From CAWJPW01 sp963844845 (GTDB taxonomy: Bacteria; Acidobacteriota; Thermoanaerobaculia; Thermoanaerobaculales; Sulfomarinibacteraceae), in NCBI GenBank assembly GCA_963844845.1, contig CAWJPW010000008.1, positions 558,001 through 622,000 of the forward strand: DNA of 64,000 nt, given 5' to 3'. A program made the position numbers and the translations under genes. The notes below the pieces were generated by a model. The model made no database searches, was not told the DNA's origin, and saw only the letters and a list, made by a program, of their open reading frames with translations. How positions within the stretch are numbered: position 1 is the first letter of the stretch; each line of letters starts with the position of its first letter. Shown here one piece after another: positions 27,470-35,248 of this stretch.

Positions 27470-27577
27470 CTATCCTCCCTTGCGCACCTTACCGCGGCGG
27501 TCGGCCGGCTTCCAGTGATACAATCCGGACCCTGGAGGCACCCTAGGAGTGAGTGGACGCCGGGTCGGGGACACGCA

Positions 27578-28261
27578 GTGCGAGGCGCGCTGGTGATTCG
27601 GCTGCGGGGAGTCCACAAGGAGTACGAGCAGCGGAAGGTCCTCCGCGAGCTCGACCTGGAGGTGGAGTCCGGCGAGTTCGTCTTCTTGACCGGCCCGTCC
27701 GGCGCCGGTAAGACTACGTTGCTCCGCCTCCTCTACGCGGCTGAGCGTCCCAGCAGCGGCGAGGTCTGGGTGAGTGGAGTCCGCGTCGACGGGCTCAACC
27801 GTCATCGCCTTCCCCAGCTGCGACGCCGGATCGGGGTGATCTTCCAGGACTTTAAGCTGCTCAAGCGCAAGACGGTGCTCGAGAACATCGCCTTCGTGCT
27901 GCGCTTCCATAACCTCCCTCAGCGGGAGGTACATCGCCGCGCCTACACGGTGCTCAAGCGTCTCGGGCTCCATCATCGTCAGTCGGCGTTTCCGGACGCC
28001 CTGTCCGGCGGTGAGCAGCAACGGGTCGCCATCGCCAGGGCACTCGCCTACCAGCCCCGCCTCATTCTCGCCGACGAGCCAACCGGTAACCTCGACGCCG
28101 AGCTCGCGTCGGAGCTCATGAGCCTGCTCTGCGACATCAACTACCAGGGCGCGACGGTGCTGGTGGCGACCCACGACCACTCTCTCTTGCAGTCGCTGCC
28201 GGCGCGGACCCTGGTGCTACACGCGGGAACCATCGAGTACGACGGGAGCTGGCCGCCGTGA
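27578..28261 (+). CDS. ftsE: Cell division ATP-binding protein FtsE
   Basis: A 227-residue ABC ATPase that with FtsX controls peptidoglycan hydrolases at the division site. Walker A is GPSGAGKTT, the signature LSGGEQQRVAIARAL, and Walker B LILADEPTGNLD. The FtsE-type segment GVIFQDFKLLKRKTV (Q-loop) is present. The GTG at 27578 is chosen because GGGGA lies upstream at usable distance; GTG at 27593 is an alternative. It overlaps ftsX by 4 bp (GTGA). Confidence 0.94.
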   Translation: MRGALVIRLRGVHKEYEQRKVLRELDLEVESGEFVFLTGPSGAGKTTLLRLLYAAERPSSGEVWVSGVRVDGLNRHRLPQLRRRIGVIFQDFKLLKRKTVLENIAFVLRFHNLPQREVHRRAYTVLKRLGLHHRQSAFPDALSGGEQQRVAIARALAYQPRLILADEPTGNLDAELASELMSLLCDINYQGATVLVATHDHSLLQSLPARTLVLHAGTIEYDGSWPP

Positions 28262-29115
28262 TTCGTCACAGCGTTTCCGAGGGCTGGCAGCTCCTCAGGG
28301 AACGGGCCGCCATCAGCGCAGCCCTCGCTCTGGCGCTGGCGGTGCCGCTGGCCCTCGCGGGTCTCACCGTGACCGCCTCCTGCTGGCTCGGGCCCCTGCT
28401 GCGCGGCCCCGAGGAGCACATGGCGGTGGCAGTCCTGCTTCGCCCCCAGCTGGAGACCGCGGCGGTATCGACCTGGCTGGCGGAGCAGCGCCAGTCACAC
28501 CCGGACTGGACGCTCACCCTGGTTCCGCCTGACCAGCTGGCCGAACGCTTGCAGCGGTGGTTTCCCTACCTTGCCGGTCTGCTGGAGCGTGACGCGGTGA
28601 CGCTCCTCCCGCCCCTGGTCGAGGTGGGAGCACCCGATCCCAGCCAGGTCGCCGGCCTCGACGGTGATCCAAGGGTGCTGGCGGTTGGACCTCGCTCATC
28701 GCTGCACGCTCTCTTGCAGCGGGCGTCCGCCCGGACGGTCCTGCTGCTCGGAGTCCTCAGCGCCGTGCTGTTGGTCTCGGCCATGCTGCTGGCCGCCGTG
28801 TGGGTTCACCTTGAGCTCTACCGGCACGCCGACGAGATCACCATCATGCGGCTGGTCGGCGCCACCGAGGCCGCCATTCGCGGCCCCTTCGTCCTTGCCG
28901 TGACGCTGCCCGCTCTCCTCGCCGGTGGCGTCGCGGTGGCTGCCACCACCGGCTGTGCCGTCCTCGCCTCCCGGCAGCTCCTGCCCCTTGGCCTGCCGGC
29001 CCTGGTGGCGCCCTACTGGGTTCTAGGCGCCGAGGTGGCGGCGGCGCTGGCCTTACCCCTGCTCGCTGCCTGGTTCACCCTCGCACGACACGCCAGCCTC
29101 GAGATCGAGGACTGA
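28258..29115 (+). CDS. ftsX: Cell division permease-like protein FtsX
   Basis: A 285-residue partner of FtsE. It has an N-terminal membrane span (ALALAVPLALAGLTVTASC), an extracytoplasmic domain of about 120 residues and three C-terminal spans (LLGVLSAVLLVSAMLLAAVWV; LAVTLPALLAGGVAVAA; the last before WFTLARHASLEIED). ADEITIMRLVGATEAAIRGPF is the conserved FtsX coupling segment. It transmits FtsE ATPase cycles to periplasmic amidase activators. Confidence 0.93.
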   Translation: MIRHSVSEGWQLLRERAAISAALALALAVPLALAGLTVTASCWLGPLLRGPEEHMAVAVLLRPQLETAAVSTWLAEQRQSHPDWTLTLVPPDQLAERLQRWFPYLAGLLERDAVTLLPPLVEVGAPDPSQVAGLDGDPRVLAVGPRSSLHALLQRASARTVLLLGVLSAVLLVSAMLLAAVWVHLELYRHADEITIMRLVGATEAAIRGPFVLAVTLPALLAGGVAVAATTGCAVLASRQLLPLGLPALVAPYWVLGAEVAAALALPLLAAWFTLARHASLEIED

Positions 29116-29142
29116 CTGCAGCCCGCTTGGCGGAAAAGGAAA

Positions 29143-29166
29143 GCGGCGGGGCTGTTGCCCCGCCGC
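29143..29166 (-). terminator. Intrinsic terminator of the Ton operon
   Basis: A perfect 10-bp stem (GCGGCGGGGC with GCCCCGCCGC) with a TGTT loop. On the minus strand it is followed by CTTTCCTTTTCC, so it ends the exbB-to-TPR transcript. It also lies just after ftsX. Confidence 0.88.
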
Positions 29167-29192
29167 CGTTGGTGCTCGGCTCGTGTGAACGA

Positions 29193-30374
29193 TCAGCGGC
29201 CGCCGCCGCCTCCACCCAGTTGCTCGAGCTGCTTCATCTTCTCCTGCAGCTCCTCCATCTTCTGCTCGTACTCCTTCTGCTCCTTCTGGGCCTCGACGTT
29301 GTGCGCCGCCGCATCCTGGGCTTTTTGGGTCTCTGCGACCTTCGCCTGGTTGTCGGCCTGGCGATAGGCGGCGATGGCCTTGTCGAAGTCCTTCTGCTTG
29401 GCGTACACGTAGCCTAGCTGGTTGTAGACTTGGCGGCGAAGCTTGCCCTGGGCGCCGATCTTGAGCGCCTGCTGGAGCTCGGAGAGGGCGTCGTCGAACT
29501 TGGAGCGCGAGGAGTAGCACTGACCCAGGTAGAAGTGCACGAGAGCGTTCTGCGGCTGCTTGGAGAGGGCCTTCTGGAACCAGGGTGTCGCCTTGACGAA
29601 CTGCTGTGCGCCCAGCCACGCTTCGCCCGCGAGGAGGTAGTGCTCAAAGGTCCCCTTGCTGGAAGCTAGGCGGTCGGCAACTCCGCCGGCATGGCTGTAG
29701 AACTGGCTCTTGGCCTGAGTGGAGCGCGCCTGGCGTGCGGCGTTGATGGCGGCGTACACGGCCGAGCGGCCGGCGGAGTCGTTGGATGGCTCGAGGTCAT
29801 ACGCCATCTTGAACGCGTCGTAGGCCTTGTCCTCCTCGCCCTGGGCGTCATACGCCACGCCGAGCGCCTGATAGAGGCGGCCGTTCTTGGAGTCCGCCGC
29901 GAGCTGCGTCCGCACCGCCTGCACCGCCTCACTCAGGTGGTTTCCCTCGGTAGCGGCCTTGGCAAACAGGAGCGTGTAGACCGAGCGCTGGGACGCGGGA
30001 AGCGACGACGCCGACACCTGCTTGAGGGTGGCATAGGCGTCGCCGTACTGCTTGGCCTGCACCAGCGCCTGTCCGAGGGCGAGCCGGTACACCGCGTTGC
30101 CGTTCTCCAGCTCAACCGCCTTGCGCAGACTGGTCAGCGCCTGGCTCGTGCGGTCGAGCTGCAGCTGGACGCTCCCAAGCATGTAGTAGCCCCCGGCGAA
30201 GTCAGGATTCGTCTGGGTGACGCCTTCAAACTCCTTCGCTGCGGTGGCATAGTCCTTCGCCTTGAAGGCCGCCACGCCTTCCTGCCACCCCGCCTGGGCC
30301 GGGGGTGCGATCACCGCCAGCACCACCGCCGCGGCGATGGCGACTACGAGCCTACGGGTCCCTGTCGACTGCAT
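29193..30374 (-). CDS. Secreted TPR-repeat protein with coiled-coil tail
   Basis: A 393-residue protein with a signal peptide (residues 1-28, cut after PPAQA) and about seven tetratricopeptide repeats, seen as helix pairs with the W/Y-L-G-A-F-P pattern (for example YYMLGSVQLQLDRTSQALTSL). The C-terminus is a charged coiled coil of about 45 residues (KEYEQKMEELQEKMKQLEQL) ending in a Gly run and Arg. It is the last gene of the Ton operon and has its own terminator. A scaffold or adaptor role near the inner membrane fits, as TPR proteins often accompany TonB systems in Bacteroidota-like envelopes, but the partner is unknown. Confidence 0.85.
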   Translation of the reverse strand: MQSTGTRRLVVAIAAAVVLAVIAPPAQAGWQEGVAAFKAKDYATAAKEFEGVTQTNPDFAGGYYMLGSVQLQLDRTSQALTSLRKAVELENGNAVYRLALGQALVQAKQYGDAYATLKQVSASSLPASQRSVYTLLFAKAATEGNHLSEAVQAVRTQLAADSKNGRLYQALGVAYDAQGEEDKAYDAFKMAYDLEPSNDSAGRSAVYAAINAARQARSTQAKSQFYSHAGGVADRLASSKGTFEHYLLAGEAWLGAQQFVKATPWFQKALSKQPQNALVHFYLGQCYSSRSKFDDALSELQQALKIGAQGKLRRQVYNQLGYVYAKQKDFDKAIAAYRQADNQAKVAETQKAQDAAAHNVEAQKEQKEYEQKMEELQEKMKQLEQLGGGGGGR

Positions 30375-30403
30375 GCTTGCGTCCTCCTGTTGCGGGGTTG
30401 GCG

Positions 30404-31243
30404 CTACGTCGCCTGGCTCACCTCGCCGAGGAGGGGACGTACCTGTTCGTCGAACATGGCAGCGACGTCCGCTCCTTTGAGTAACGAAATCGCCTTGCTG
30501 TGCTGCTCCACCATGTTGCGGATTGCGGGCAGCCCATCCCCTCGCTCGATACTCATACGTGCGGCAAGATACTGCTTCTCGATCGTCCGCTCACCGCCCG
30601 GACCCACCACCGCCGCAGCGGTGGTGCGGATCTTCTCGGCCAAGCCCAGGAGCGTCAGCGGACTGGGGCCGGCATCGAGCCGATTGCCCTCGCCACCCAT
30701 CTCCCCCGCCTTGTGGAGCGCCACCAGCCCCGAAGTGATCATCCCGAAAAGCAGTTTGGACACGTCGAACGCCGCCCAGCGGAGGAGCGTGGCGATCTCC
30801 TCGATGGAACGACTCCCGTCGATGCGGGTGATGAGGATCCACTCCTGCGGGCTGAGGGTGACCTGATCCTGCGCCGAACCGCGGGCAGGGAAGTAGGGCA
30901 CGAGGTCGAGTGAAGGGATCTTGCGCGACAGCACCCGCCACTCGTCGAGACGGCGGGCCGCCTCCATCATCAGGTTCGCGTTGGAGCGGCGAACGGTCAC
31001 CGTATCGGAAAACTCGCCGGGGGAGAAGGCGAACTCCCCCTGCGACCAGATGGCCATCTCGTAGACCGCGTGCTCACCCCGCAGATTGCCCACCATTGCG
31101 TCGACGATCTGCCCGTCCTTGAGGTAGATGGACCCCTGCTCGCCATCCCTGTCCAGATGGAACGCGCCGGTCTTGCCGGACACGCTCACGAGCTGGATCA
31201 CGTCCGGAAGCGACAGCTCGGAGAGGGATCCCTGCAGCGCCAT
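30404..31243 (-). CDS. DUF4388 domain protein
   Basis: A 279-residue soluble protein. The first 100 residues match the DUF4388 pattern: GSLSELSLPDVIQLVSVSGKTGAFHLDR, then GSIYLKDGQIVDAMVG, then a Phe-rich end near EFAFSPGEF. DUF4388 is common in deltaproteobacteria and Acidobacteriota and is often linked to gliding or signalling genes (PATAN-like). The C-terminal part has a winged-helix-like segment (ILITRIDGSRSIEEIATLL). It starts 4 bp after the tonB stop and so is co-transcribed with the energy-transduction genes, suggesting a regulatory link. Confidence 0.82.
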   Translation of the reverse strand: MALQGSLSELSLPDVIQLVSVSGKTGAFHLDRDGEQGSIYLKDGQIVDAMVGNLRGEHAVYEMAIWSQGEFAFSPGEFSDTVTVRRSNANLMMEAARRLDEWRVLSRKIPSLDLVPYFPARGSAQDQVTLSPQEWILITRIDGSRSIEEIATLLRWAAFDVSKLLFGMITSGLVALHKAGEMGGEGNRLDAGPSPLTLLGLAEKIRTTAAAVVGPGGERTIEKQYLAARMSIERGDGLPAIRNMVEQHSKAISLLKGADVAAMFDEQVRPLLGEVSQAT

Positions 31244-31247
31244 GGTG

Positions 31248-31967
31248 TTACTGGAGGCCGAACCGAACAGTCAGCACGTAGATGACCTCCACCGGTTTGC
31301 CGTTGAGGGTCGAGGCCTTGAACCGCCACTTCTTGACGGCGTCGGTCGCCGCCTCTGTGAGGCCCAGAGGCATGCCACGCAGCACCTTGATCGAGTCGAC
31401 GCGCCCCCCCTTGTCGATGATGCACTCGAGCACGACCACCCCCTCGAGACGGGCGCGTCGCGCCGCCTCGGGGTAGACCGGCTTCGGTGCCGAGATCTTC
31501 ACCGGCTCGGTGACGTTACCGCCCACGATGAAGCGGACCGGACCTTCGGGCTCGGGTGGCGGCGGCGCCTCGGGCACGCCCAGCACCAAGTTCTCGTCGG
31601 GCACGAAGTCGATGTCCTCTTGGGGCTGCTCCTCGCGGATCGGCTCGGGCTCGTCCGGGGTCGGGTCAGGCACAGGCACCATCTTGGTCTTGGGCTTGGG
31701 GATCTGCTGCTGCTGTGGTGGCGGCGGCTGCTTGAACTTCACCTGCTTGACCACGTAGATCTTCTGCTTCTTCTGGTTGGCATTCGCCGAGGCCCCGGCG
31801 AAGCTGGGCCAGTGCATCACGAAGAAGATGACGTGCAGGACGATGGCCACCCCCATCGAGATCCGGAAGAGCTTACTGTCCTGTCGCTCCTCACTGGCGA
31901 TGATCTCGATGACCGTCGGCGGCAGCGCGACGTCACCTTCGGTCTTGGGTCGCTGGGTCTCGTTCAC
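31248..31967 (-). CDS. tonB: TonB family energy-transducer protein
   Basis: A 239-residue TonB. It has a cytoplasmic N-terminus, one membrane anchor (ISMGVAIVLHVIFFVMHW), a Pro/Gln/Glu-rich periplasm-spanning linker (QPPPPQQQQIPKPK; PDEPEPIREEQPQED) and a C-terminal TonB domain of about 80 residues (YPEAARRARLEGVVVLECIID; AVKKWRFKASTLNGKPVEV). It carries proton-motive energy from ExbB/ExbD to outer-membrane receptors such as the Oar-like one at 9.9 kb. The gene follows two exbD genes, 15 bp after the second. Confidence 0.93.
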   Translation of the reverse strand: MNETQRPKTEGDVALPPTVIEIIASEERQDSKLFRISMGVAIVLHVIFFVMHWPSFAGASANANQKKQKIYVVKQVKFKQPPPPQQQQIPKPKTKMVPVPDPTPDEPEPIREEQPQEDIDFVPDENLVLGVPEAPPPPEPEGPVRFIVGGNVTEPVKISAPKPVYPEAARRARLEGVVVLECIIDKGGRVDSIKVLRGMPLGLTEAATDAVKKWRFKASTLNGKPVEVIYVLTVRFGLQ

Positions 31968-31982
31968 GGTAACCCTCCCACT

Positions 31983-32441
31983 TTACTCCTGCACCCCGAG
32001 CAGCGACCAGACGTTCTGGATCTCGCGCTGGGTGGGGATCGAAATGGTCTTGATTTCCATTCCGATCTTGTCGGGGGCCCGGCGCAGCTCGTCGAACACC
32101 CGGACCATGTCGCCGTACGAGGCCTTGGGGTCCGTGCGCAGGATCACTGGCTTTTCGGGATTCTGCTTGAGCTTGTTGCCCACGTAGGTGAGCAGCTTGT
32201 CCAGCGGCATGGTCTCGCCGTCGACCTGGATGGTGCCGTCCGCCGTGACGTGCACGTCGATGGAGTCCTCCTGCTTGATCTCCGGCTGCTGCGCGGTGTC
32301 CTCCGGCAGGGCGAAGTCGAGGCCGCGGGTCGCGGAGAACACCGACGTGAGCATGAAGTAGATGATGAGCAGGAAGGACACGTCGGCCATCGAGCCGGTG
32401 AAGATTTCGGAGTCGACCTTTCGCTTCTTGATGAGTGCCAT
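31983..32441 (-). CDS. exbD: ExbD/TolR biopolymer transporter (second copy)
   Basis: A 152-residue ExbD/TolR protein. The single membrane helix (MADVSFLLIIYFMLTSVF) carries the conserved Asp at position 20 needed for proton flow. The periplasmic domain has the usual end pattern (VRVFDELRRAPDKIGMEI). It follows the first exbD by 9 bp. The two ExbD proteins share the motor but differ in sequence, so they may form mixed dimers. Confidence 0.92.
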   Translation of the reverse strand: MALIKKRKVDSEIFTGSMADVSFLLIIYFMLTSVFSATRGLDFALPEDTAQQPEIKQEDSIDVHVTADGTIQVDGETMPLDKLLTYVGNKLKQNPEKPVILRTDPKASYGDMVRVFDELRRAPDKIGMEIKTISIPTQREIQNVWSLLGVQE

Positions 32442-32450
32442 GGTCGCCCC

Positions 32451-32894
32451 CTAGTCCTGTTCCACCGTCTCCTGCTGCGAGAGCAGGTAGATCACCTTGG
32501 CTTTGGCCTGCTTCAGAGCGTCGAGCACCTTGTCCACGTACTCGTAGCGCACGCCCTGGTCGGCCTTGATCACGAACTCCTTGCTCGGGTCCTCAGCGAC
32601 GACGTTCGACGCGAAGGTCACGACCTCCTCGTCCGAGCCCACCGGCAGCGACATCTCTTTGCCGGTGGAGACGCGGATGATCCCCTGCTTGTCGATGGAG
32701 ATGTAGGCCGCTTCCTTGGGCACGTCGGTACGGATCCACGTCTTCGGCAGCTTCACCTGGGTGCGGTCCACCTCGACGTTGTAGGTGAGGACGAAGAACA
32801 CGATCAGCAGGAAGACGATGTCCGCCATCGAGGCAGTGAAGATACTGCCCTCGACCTTGCGCGAGCGGCCGCGTAGTCCTGTCAGCAAAGGCAT
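32451..32894 (-). CDS. exbD: ExbD/TolR biopolymer transporter (first copy)
   Basis: A 147-residue ExbD/TolR protein with its membrane helix at MADIVFLLIVFFVLTYNV and the proton-path Asp at position 25. The periplasmic domain contains KEFVIKADQGVRYEYVDKVL. Its N-terminus (LRGRSRKVEGSIFTAS) is longer than the other copy's. It sits 15 bp after exbB. Confidence 0.92.
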   Translation of the reverse strand: MPLLTGLRGRSRKVEGSIFTASMADIVFLLIVFFVLTYNVEVDRTQVKLPKTWIRTDVPKEAAYISIDKQGIIRVSTGKEMSLPVGSDEEVVTFASNVVAEDPSKEFVIKADQGVRYEYVDKVLDALKQAKAKVIYLLSQQETVEQD

Positions 32895-32909
32895 CGCAGC
32901 CTCCCTTTC

Positions 32910-33569
32910 CTACGCCTTGGCCTCGCCGCCCTCCTGGCTATAGCGCTGGCTGTCCATCTCGATGAAGGTCTCGAGGAGCATGTTGGTGGCCGTCTCGATG
33001 TCGCGCACGTAGCGGTTGATCTTGGTGACGTACCAGTTGTAGGCGAGCTGGGCCGGGATGGCGATGATCAGACCGGTGGCGGTGGTGATCAGCGCCTCGG
33101 AGATACCCGCGGCCACCTTGCCGGGGTTGGTGAGACCCTCGGACGCCAAGGTCGCGAACGACTTGATCATGCCGGTCACGGTGCCGAGGAAGCCGAGCAT
33201 GGGCGCCACGTTGGCGGTGGTGGCGAGCACGCCGAGACCCCGCTCGAGGCGGTCGAGCTCGTAGAGCGCCGCATTCTCGATGGTCTTCTCGATGTCGTCG
33301 CGAGTGTGGCCGTAGCGAAGCAGGCCGGCCTTCATGACCGAGGCCACCGGGCCCTGGTACTGCTCGCAGACCTTGATGGCCTCCTTGACGTTGCGGTTGA
33401 CCAGCAGGGCCTTGCGCACACGCGTCAGGAACTCGTTGACGTTGACCTTGGCTCGAGTGAGCGCGATGAAGCGCTCGATGATGAAGGTCAGGGCGAGCAG
33501 GGAGAAGAAAAGGAGCGGCCACATGACCGGTCCACCCTGGCGGAAGTACGTGTATAGCTGTCCGAACAC
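32910..33569 (-). CDS. exbB: MotA/TolQ/ExbB proton channel protein
   Basis: A 219-residue three-span motor protein that pairs with ExbD and TonB. The first span is MWPLLFFSLLALTFIIERFIAL. The second and third (VLATTANVAPMLGFLGTVTGM and ISEALITTATGLIIAIPAQLAYNWYV) hold the conserved GxxGTVxGM and TATGLxxAIPA segments. The GTG start at 33569 follows AGGAGG at proper distance. It is first in the six-gene operon. Confidence 0.94.
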   Translation of the reverse strand: MFGQLYTYFRQGGPVMWPLLFFSLLALTFIIERFIALTRAKVNVNEFLTRVRKALLVNRNVKEAIKVCEQYQGPVASVMKAGLLRYGHTRDDIEKTIENAALYELDRLERGLGVLATTANVAPMLGFLGTVTGMIKSFATLASEGLTNPGKVAAGISEALITTATGLIIAIPAQLAYNWYVTKINRYVRDIETATNMLLETFIEMDSQRYSQEGGEAKA

Positions 33570-33634
33570 CGTCGTTCCTCCTCTTGGTGAGAGTTCTCGC
33601 CCGGGTTTCGAGTTCCCGGACTTTCGGGGCGCCC

Positions 33635-33663
33635 ATTGTCACTGATCTGACGAGCCGGCACAA
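33635..33663 (-). promoter_or_regulatory. Candidate promoter of the exbB operon
   Basis: On the minus strand TTGTGC (33658-33663) and GACAAT (33635-33640) are 17 bp apart, about 65 bp upstream of the exbB start. The 157-bp gap to ruvC supports a separate transcript. Prediction only. Confidence 0.4.
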
Positions 33664-33726
33664 GAGGCTGTCGCACCCGGCAGGCCCCCGTACGTCACCG
33701 GGCCTCCAGCCAAAAGGCAGAAAATG

Positions 33727-34230
33727 CTAGCACGCGGGAATATCAGGGTCAAGGAGCCGCGTGGAGAGCCGATTGAGGTGGATGTGGGTGATGGCCACCG
33801 CCATGGCATCGGCGGCGTCCTGGGCCGGTGGACGCTCGAGCCCGAGCAGGCGCACCACCATGTAGACGACCTGCCGCTTCTCCGCCCGGCCGGTCCCGAC
33901 CACCGCTGACTTCACTTGCGCGGGGCTGTAGCCGGTGACCCGAATCTGCGCCTTTCCCAGGACCGCCAGGGCCACCCCGCGGCTCTCCGCCAAGGCGAGG
34001 CCGGAGCGCAGGTTGCGGCCGGCAAAGGGCGACTCCACCGCCGCCTGCTCGGGACTGTGCTCGGCGACCACCTCAGACAACCCGTCGTGGAGACTTGCGA
34101 GACGACGTGGGCGCTCGCCGGGCGGAGTGCGCAGCACGCCCGCCGCCGCGAGCCGGTAACGGTTCCCCTCCGACACCACCAGCGCCCAGCCGGTGGCGGC
34201 CGACCCGGGGTCAATTCCGAGCACCCGCAT
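33727..34230 (-). CDS. ruvC: Holliday junction resolvase RuvC
   Basis: A 167-residue endonuclease that cuts Holliday junctions after RuvAB branch migration. The four catalytic acids fall at the same numbers as in E. coli: Asp7 (GIDPGS), Glu66 (VESPF), Asp138 and Asp141 (QDAADAMAVAITH). It starts 10 bp after yebC, a common pairing. ruvA and ruvB lie elsewhere in the window (60.7-62.3 kb). Confidence 0.96.
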   Translation of the reverse strand: MRVLGIDPGSAATGWALVVSEGNRYRLAAAGVLRTPPGERPRRLASLHDGLSEVVAEHSPEQAAVESPFAGRNLRSGLALAESRGVALAVLGKAQIRVTGYSPAQVKSAVVGTGRAEKRQVVYMVVRLLGLERPPAQDAADAMAVAITHIHLNRLSTRLLDPDIPAC

Positions 34231-34240
34231 CAGTCCCGCA

Positions 34241-34993
34241 TCAATCCTGCGCCAGGAGGTCGTCGTCGTCGATGTCGAAGTTCGCCCACACGTTCTGAAC
34301 GTCGTCGTGGTCGTCGAAGGCGTCCATGAGGCGGAGCATCTGCTTGGCGGGCTTGCCCTCCAGCTGGACCGTGGTGGACGGCTCCATCTCCATCTCGGCC
34401 GACTCCACAGTGACGCCCTGCTCCTCGAGGAAGGCGCGCACGACGTGCAGCTCCTCGGCCGCAGTACTGAGGCGGTAGTAATCGGGGTCGTCCGCGTCGA
34501 AATCCTCGGCCGCAGCCTCGAGGGCCAGCTCCATGGCGCGGTCCTCGTCGGGCCCGCCCTCCCGCGCCACCATGATCACTCCCTTGCGGCTGAAGAGCCA
34601 GGCGACGCAGCCGTTCTCGCCGAGGTTGCCGCCGAATCTGGAAAAGAGGTGGCGGACCTCCGCGGTGGTGCGATTGCGGTTGTCTGTGAGGACCTCCAGC
34701 AGCATGGCCACACCGCCGGGACCATAACCCTCGTAGCTGACCTCCTCGTAGTTGACGCCGGGCAGCTCGCCGGTGCCGCGCTGGATCGCCCGCTTGATGT
34801 TGTCGGCGGGCATGTTGTTGTCCTTCGCCGCCTGGACCGCCGCGCGCAGGCGGGGGTTCCCGTCCGCGTCGCCGCCACCCTCCCGCGCCGACACGGTGAT
34901 CTCGCGGATGAGACGGGTGAAGATCTTGCCGCGCTTGGCGTCGGCCTTCCCCTTCTTGTGCTTGATCGTGCTCCACTTGTTGTGGCCGGACAT
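34241..34993 (-). CDS. yebC: YebC/PmpR-family protein
   Basis: A 250-residue member of the YebC/PmpR family (TACO1 in mitochondria). Members were long annotated as transcriptional regulators and more recently linked to translation of proline-rich stretches. The start SGHNKWSTIKHKKGKADAKR is diagnostic. NNMPADNIKRAIQRGTGE and YEGYGPGGVAMLLEVLTDN follow. ruvC lies just downstream. The upstream gap to the divergent kinase gene holds the kinase promoter. Confidence 0.95.
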   Translation of the reverse strand: MSGHNKWSTIKHKKGKADAKRGKIFTRLIREITVSAREGGGDADGNPRLRAAVQAAKDNNMPADNIKRAIQRGTGELPGVNYEEVSYEGYGPGGVAMLLEVLTDNRNRTTAEVRHLFSRFGGNLGENGCVAWLFSRKGVIMVAREGGPDEDRAMELALEAAAEDFDADDPDYYRLSTAAEELHVVRAFLEEQGVTVESAEMEMEPSTTVQLEGKPAKQMLRLMDAFDDHDDVQNVWANFDIDDDDLLAQD

Positions 34994-35178
34994 GCCTCCT
35001 CCTTGGCCTTGGCCGCGCTCGGGGCACAGCCGGTCCTAGTATACGCTCCCCTCCGGGGGGCGCAGCGCAGGGCGCCGGACGAACGGGGCGCACCGGAACC
35101 CCCGCCTGCGGAGGGTGCCAGCCCCCCGCAGCGCCGGGCTCTTCGGCCCTGTCCAACCCCCCGCACCGTCGCGTTTGG

Positions 35179-35206
35179 TTGACTTTATCTGACGCCATCT
35201 GATAAT
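35179..35206 (+). promoter_or_regulatory. Candidate promoter of the kinase-TonB gene
   Basis: TTGACT (35179-35184) and GATAAT (35201-35206) with a 16-bp spacer match the sigma-70 consensus well and sit in a rare AT-rich patch. The spacer and -10 carry the direct repeat ATCTGA. The start codon is 43 bp downstream. Confidence 0.55.
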
Positions 35207-35248
35207 GAAGCTGTCTCTTTACGAGGGCGTAGCGGTGAAAGCAGGATC

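Noticed and set aside
35035..35175. Possible fourth R copy (GGGTGCCAGCCCCC resembles GGGTGCCATCCCCC of R3)
   Set aside because: Only this word matches. Stems 1-3 and the conserved loop are absent, and the gap is divergent.
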